64,000 bases of DNA from Desulfoscipio geothermicus DSM 3669. GTDB lineage: Bacteria > Bacillota > Desulfotomaculia > Desulfotomaculales > Desulfallaceae. Below the pieces are notes generated by a model. It searched no databases. It was not told where the DNA came from and saw only the letters and a list, made by a program, of their open reading frames with translations. This document shows, piece by piece, positions 62,725 to 64,000 of this stretch; positions within the stretch are counted from its first letter, which is position 1; each line of letters opens with the position of its first letter. Location of the stretch: contig NZ_FOYM01000010.1 of assembly GCF_900115975.1 (NCBI RefSeq), forward strand, positions 52,640-116,639, read 5' to 3'. A program made the position numbers and the translations under genes.

Positions 62725-63153
62725 ATGGGAGCTCATATTTCGATCCCCATGTATCAACGGGCGGTTCCCCAGCGTTATAGATTGGCTGGGCAAAAATGCT
62801 TGAAATGCGGCAAAGTGAATTTCCCTCCCAAAGCTGTGTGCAAATATTGCTTGACAGGTGCTGAATTTGAAGAGATACAGCTTAGCGGCAGGGGGATTGT
62901 TTATTCATACACTGTTATCGCCGGGGGTGGTGCGCCCCCGGAGTTTTCGGAAGAAGCTCGTTGCAAGGGCAAATATCCCGTGGTACTGGTTGAACTGGAG
63001 GAAGGCCCCAGGGTTATTGCGCAATTGGTAAATCCCCCTGCGGAAGGAATCACTATCGGGATGAAGGTGGAAGCTGTCTTTAGAAAGATTTATGAGGAGG
63101 AAGGAGTAATCCGGTACGGATTTAAATTTAGGCCGGCAACCAGCGATAGTTAA
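62725..63153 (+). CDS. DUF35 zinc-ribbon/OB-fold acyl-CoA-associated protein
   Basis: 142 residues. The zinc ribbon has Cys25, Cys28, Cys39 and Cys42 (QKCLKCGKVNFPPKAVCKYC), followed by an OB-fold with GRGIVYSYTVI, PVVLVELEEGPRVIAQLV and GMKVEAVF. Such proteins form tight complexes with thiolases and HMG-CoA synthase in archaea (the CoA-binding bridge) and with BbsB in toluene degradation. It lies 9 bases after the HMGCS-like gene, so a three-protein complex with 60530-62715 is likely by analogy. Confidence 0.88.
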   Translation: MGAHISIPMYQRAVPQRYRLAGQKCLKCGKVNFPPKAVCKYCLTGAEFEEIQLSGRGIVYSYTVIAGGGAPPEFSEEARCKGKYPVVLVELEEGPRVIAQLVNPPAEGITIGMKVEAVFRKIYEEEGVIRYGFKFRPATSDS

Positions 63154-63218
63154 GGTTATTGAAAATTTTATCGAAAATCTTAATGAAAAATTATTTTTGC
63201 GTGAAAGGTGATTTCTAT

Positions 63219-63989
63219 ATGAAAATTATTGTGCTTATAAAGCAAACTTTCGATACTGAAGCTAAAATAACCCTTGACGTTAACGGTAAAATAAATAAAT
63301 CCGGTGTTAGTTTAATTATGAACCCCTACGACGAATTTGCAGTGGAAGAAGCCCTGCGCATAAAAGAAAAGGCCGGTGGCGAAGTGACCGTCATTAGCGT
63401 CGGCGGTCAGCAGACCCAGGACGCCCTGCGCCAGGCGCTGGCCATGGGCGCAGACAAAGCCGTGCTGGTGGATTCCGGCGAAGCGGAACTGGATGAATAC
63501 TCCACGGCCACCATACTGGCCAAGGTAATCGGGGACATGGAATACGACATTATACTCGGCGGCTTTAGGGCCATTGACGACGGTTCGGCCCAGGTGGCCG
63601 GCAGAGTGGCGGAGATTTTAAATATCCCGGTGGTCAACGTAGTGACCAAACTGGAAATAGCCGATGGGAAAGCCACCGCCACCCGTGAGATCGAAGGCGG
63701 CAGCGAAGTGGTGGAAGTGACCCTGCCCGCAATAATCACCGCCCAGAAGGGCTTGAACGAGCCCCGTTATCCATCCATGAAGGGGATCATGAAAGCCAAG
63801 AAAAAGCCCATGGACAAAAAAGCACTGGCGGATATCGGCCTGGATGAAAGCCAGGTTGCCGCCAAGGTAAAGGCAATTTCCTTTGCGCTGCCGGAAGCGC
63901 GCAAGGCCGGCAAAGTTATCCCGGGTGAACCCGCTGAGGCCGCTCGTGAACTGGCCAAGCTGTTGCGCGAAGAGGCCAAAGTCATCTAA
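63219..63989 (+). CDS. etfB: Electron transfer flavoprotein beta subunit
   Basis: 256 residues from ATG 63219 after GAAAGGTG; a frame start at 63159 is too far upstream. Fits EtfB: KIIVLIKQTFDTEAKI, MNPYDEFAVEEALRIKE, VISVGGQQTQDALRQALAMGADKA and the GGFRAIDDGSAQVAGRVAEIL nucleotide loop. It takes electrons from the acyl-CoA dehydrogenases. etfA is expected just outside the window. The first ~110 bases are as AT-rich as module 2, and from about 63330 the gene becomes GC-rich, a sharp change inside one gene. Confidence 0.93.
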   Translation: MKIIVLIKQTFDTEAKITLDVNGKINKSGVSLIMNPYDEFAVEEALRIKEKAGGEVTVISVGGQQTQDALRQALAMGADKAVLVDSGEAELDEYSTATILAKVIGDMEYDIILGGFRAIDDGSAQVAGRVAEILNIPVVNVVTKLEIADGKATATREIEGGSEVVEVTLPAIITAQKGLNEPRYPSMKGIMKAKKKPMDKKALADIGLDESQVAAKVKAISFALPEARKAGKVIPGEPAEAARELAKLLREEAKVI

Positions 63990-64000
63990 ACAACAACTCA

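Noticed and set aside
1..64000. tRNA or rRNA genes
   Set aside because: No cloverleaf with a T-loop GGTTCRANNCC pattern or rRNA core sequences were noticed on either strand; a tRNAscan run would settle it.

Overview
The window reads as chromosome from an endospore-forming, strictly anaerobic Firmicute of the Peptococcaceae / Desulfotomaculum-Pelotomaculum type. This rests on the sporulation genes fin, spoVT, yabP, yabQ, spoIIR, spoIIE and a SpoIID paralogue, on a Wood-Ljungdahl formate-tetrahydrofolate ligase, and on many CoA-dependent fatty/hydroxy-acid catabolic genes under sigma-54 control. The genus is an inference from gene content only.

Region 1 (about 1-22 kb, GC-rich, almost all + strand) is the conserved pth-ftsH neighbourhood, collinear with Bacillus subtilis spoVC-fin-mfd-spoVT-mazG-rqcP-yabP-yabQ-divIC-yabR-spoIIE-tilS-ftsH. 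Differences from that order are a small PrsW-like membrane protein between pth and fin, a PrsA-type foldase after mfd, an HU gene, a SpoIID-like lipoprotein, spoIIR on the opposite strand, two small HTH-type proteins, a Ppx/GppA phosphatase, loss of hprT between tilS and ftsH, and ndk after ftsH. Good candidate sigma-G (spoVT), sigma-F (spoIIR) and sigma-A (yabR) promoters are visible. Two intergenic gaps in this region hold copies of a structured repeat that looks like a non-coding RNA: closing-helix arms differ in sequence between copies but stay complementary within each copy.

Region 2 (about 22-27.6 kb, AT-rich) is accessory. It holds a degraded DUF4338-like remnant, two related secreted proteins on the - strand (one with a 438-bp internal tandem duplication, the other broken by a frameshift and fused to a DUF6345-like domain), a 12-bp tandem repeat and an Rpn/PD-(D/E)XK-like protein with repeat-encoded linkers.

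Region 3 (27.6-30.7 kb) carries an FlK-like thioesterase, fhs and a DUF134 regulator.

Region 4 (30.8-39.7 kb, GC-rich) is acyl-CoA module 1: a PrpR_N-type sigma-54 activator, acyl-CoA ligase, crotonase, 4-hydroxybutyryl-CoA dehydratase with all four Fe-S ligands, 3-hydroxybutyryl-CoA dehydrogenase, MaoC hydratase and a cysteine-rich DUF362 protein.

Region 5 (41.2-63.2 kb, AT-rich) is acyl-CoA module 2 and repeats many of the same families: crotonase, NMO-type flavoprotein, a MaoC pair, a second DUF362, a second PrpR_N activator, a TAXI-TRAP transporter, two acyl-CoA dehydrogenases, two nearly identical thiolases, a 4-hydroxybutyrate-type CoA-transferase, a second 3-hydroxybutyryl-CoA dehydrogenase and crotonase, then a translationally coupled SCP-x-like thiolase / HMG-CoA-synthase-like / DUF35 trio, and etfB. 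Four sigma-54 promoter candidates lie in module 2, three of them with a shared upstream dyad TTKCA-N3-TGAAA; a weaker fifth lies in front of module 1. A reasonable reading is uptake of a carboxylic or hydroxy acid by TRAP, activation by CoA transfer or ligation, dehydrogenation, hydration, oxidation and thiolysis to acetyl-CoA, with electrons leaving through ETF. The substrate cannot be fixed from sequence.
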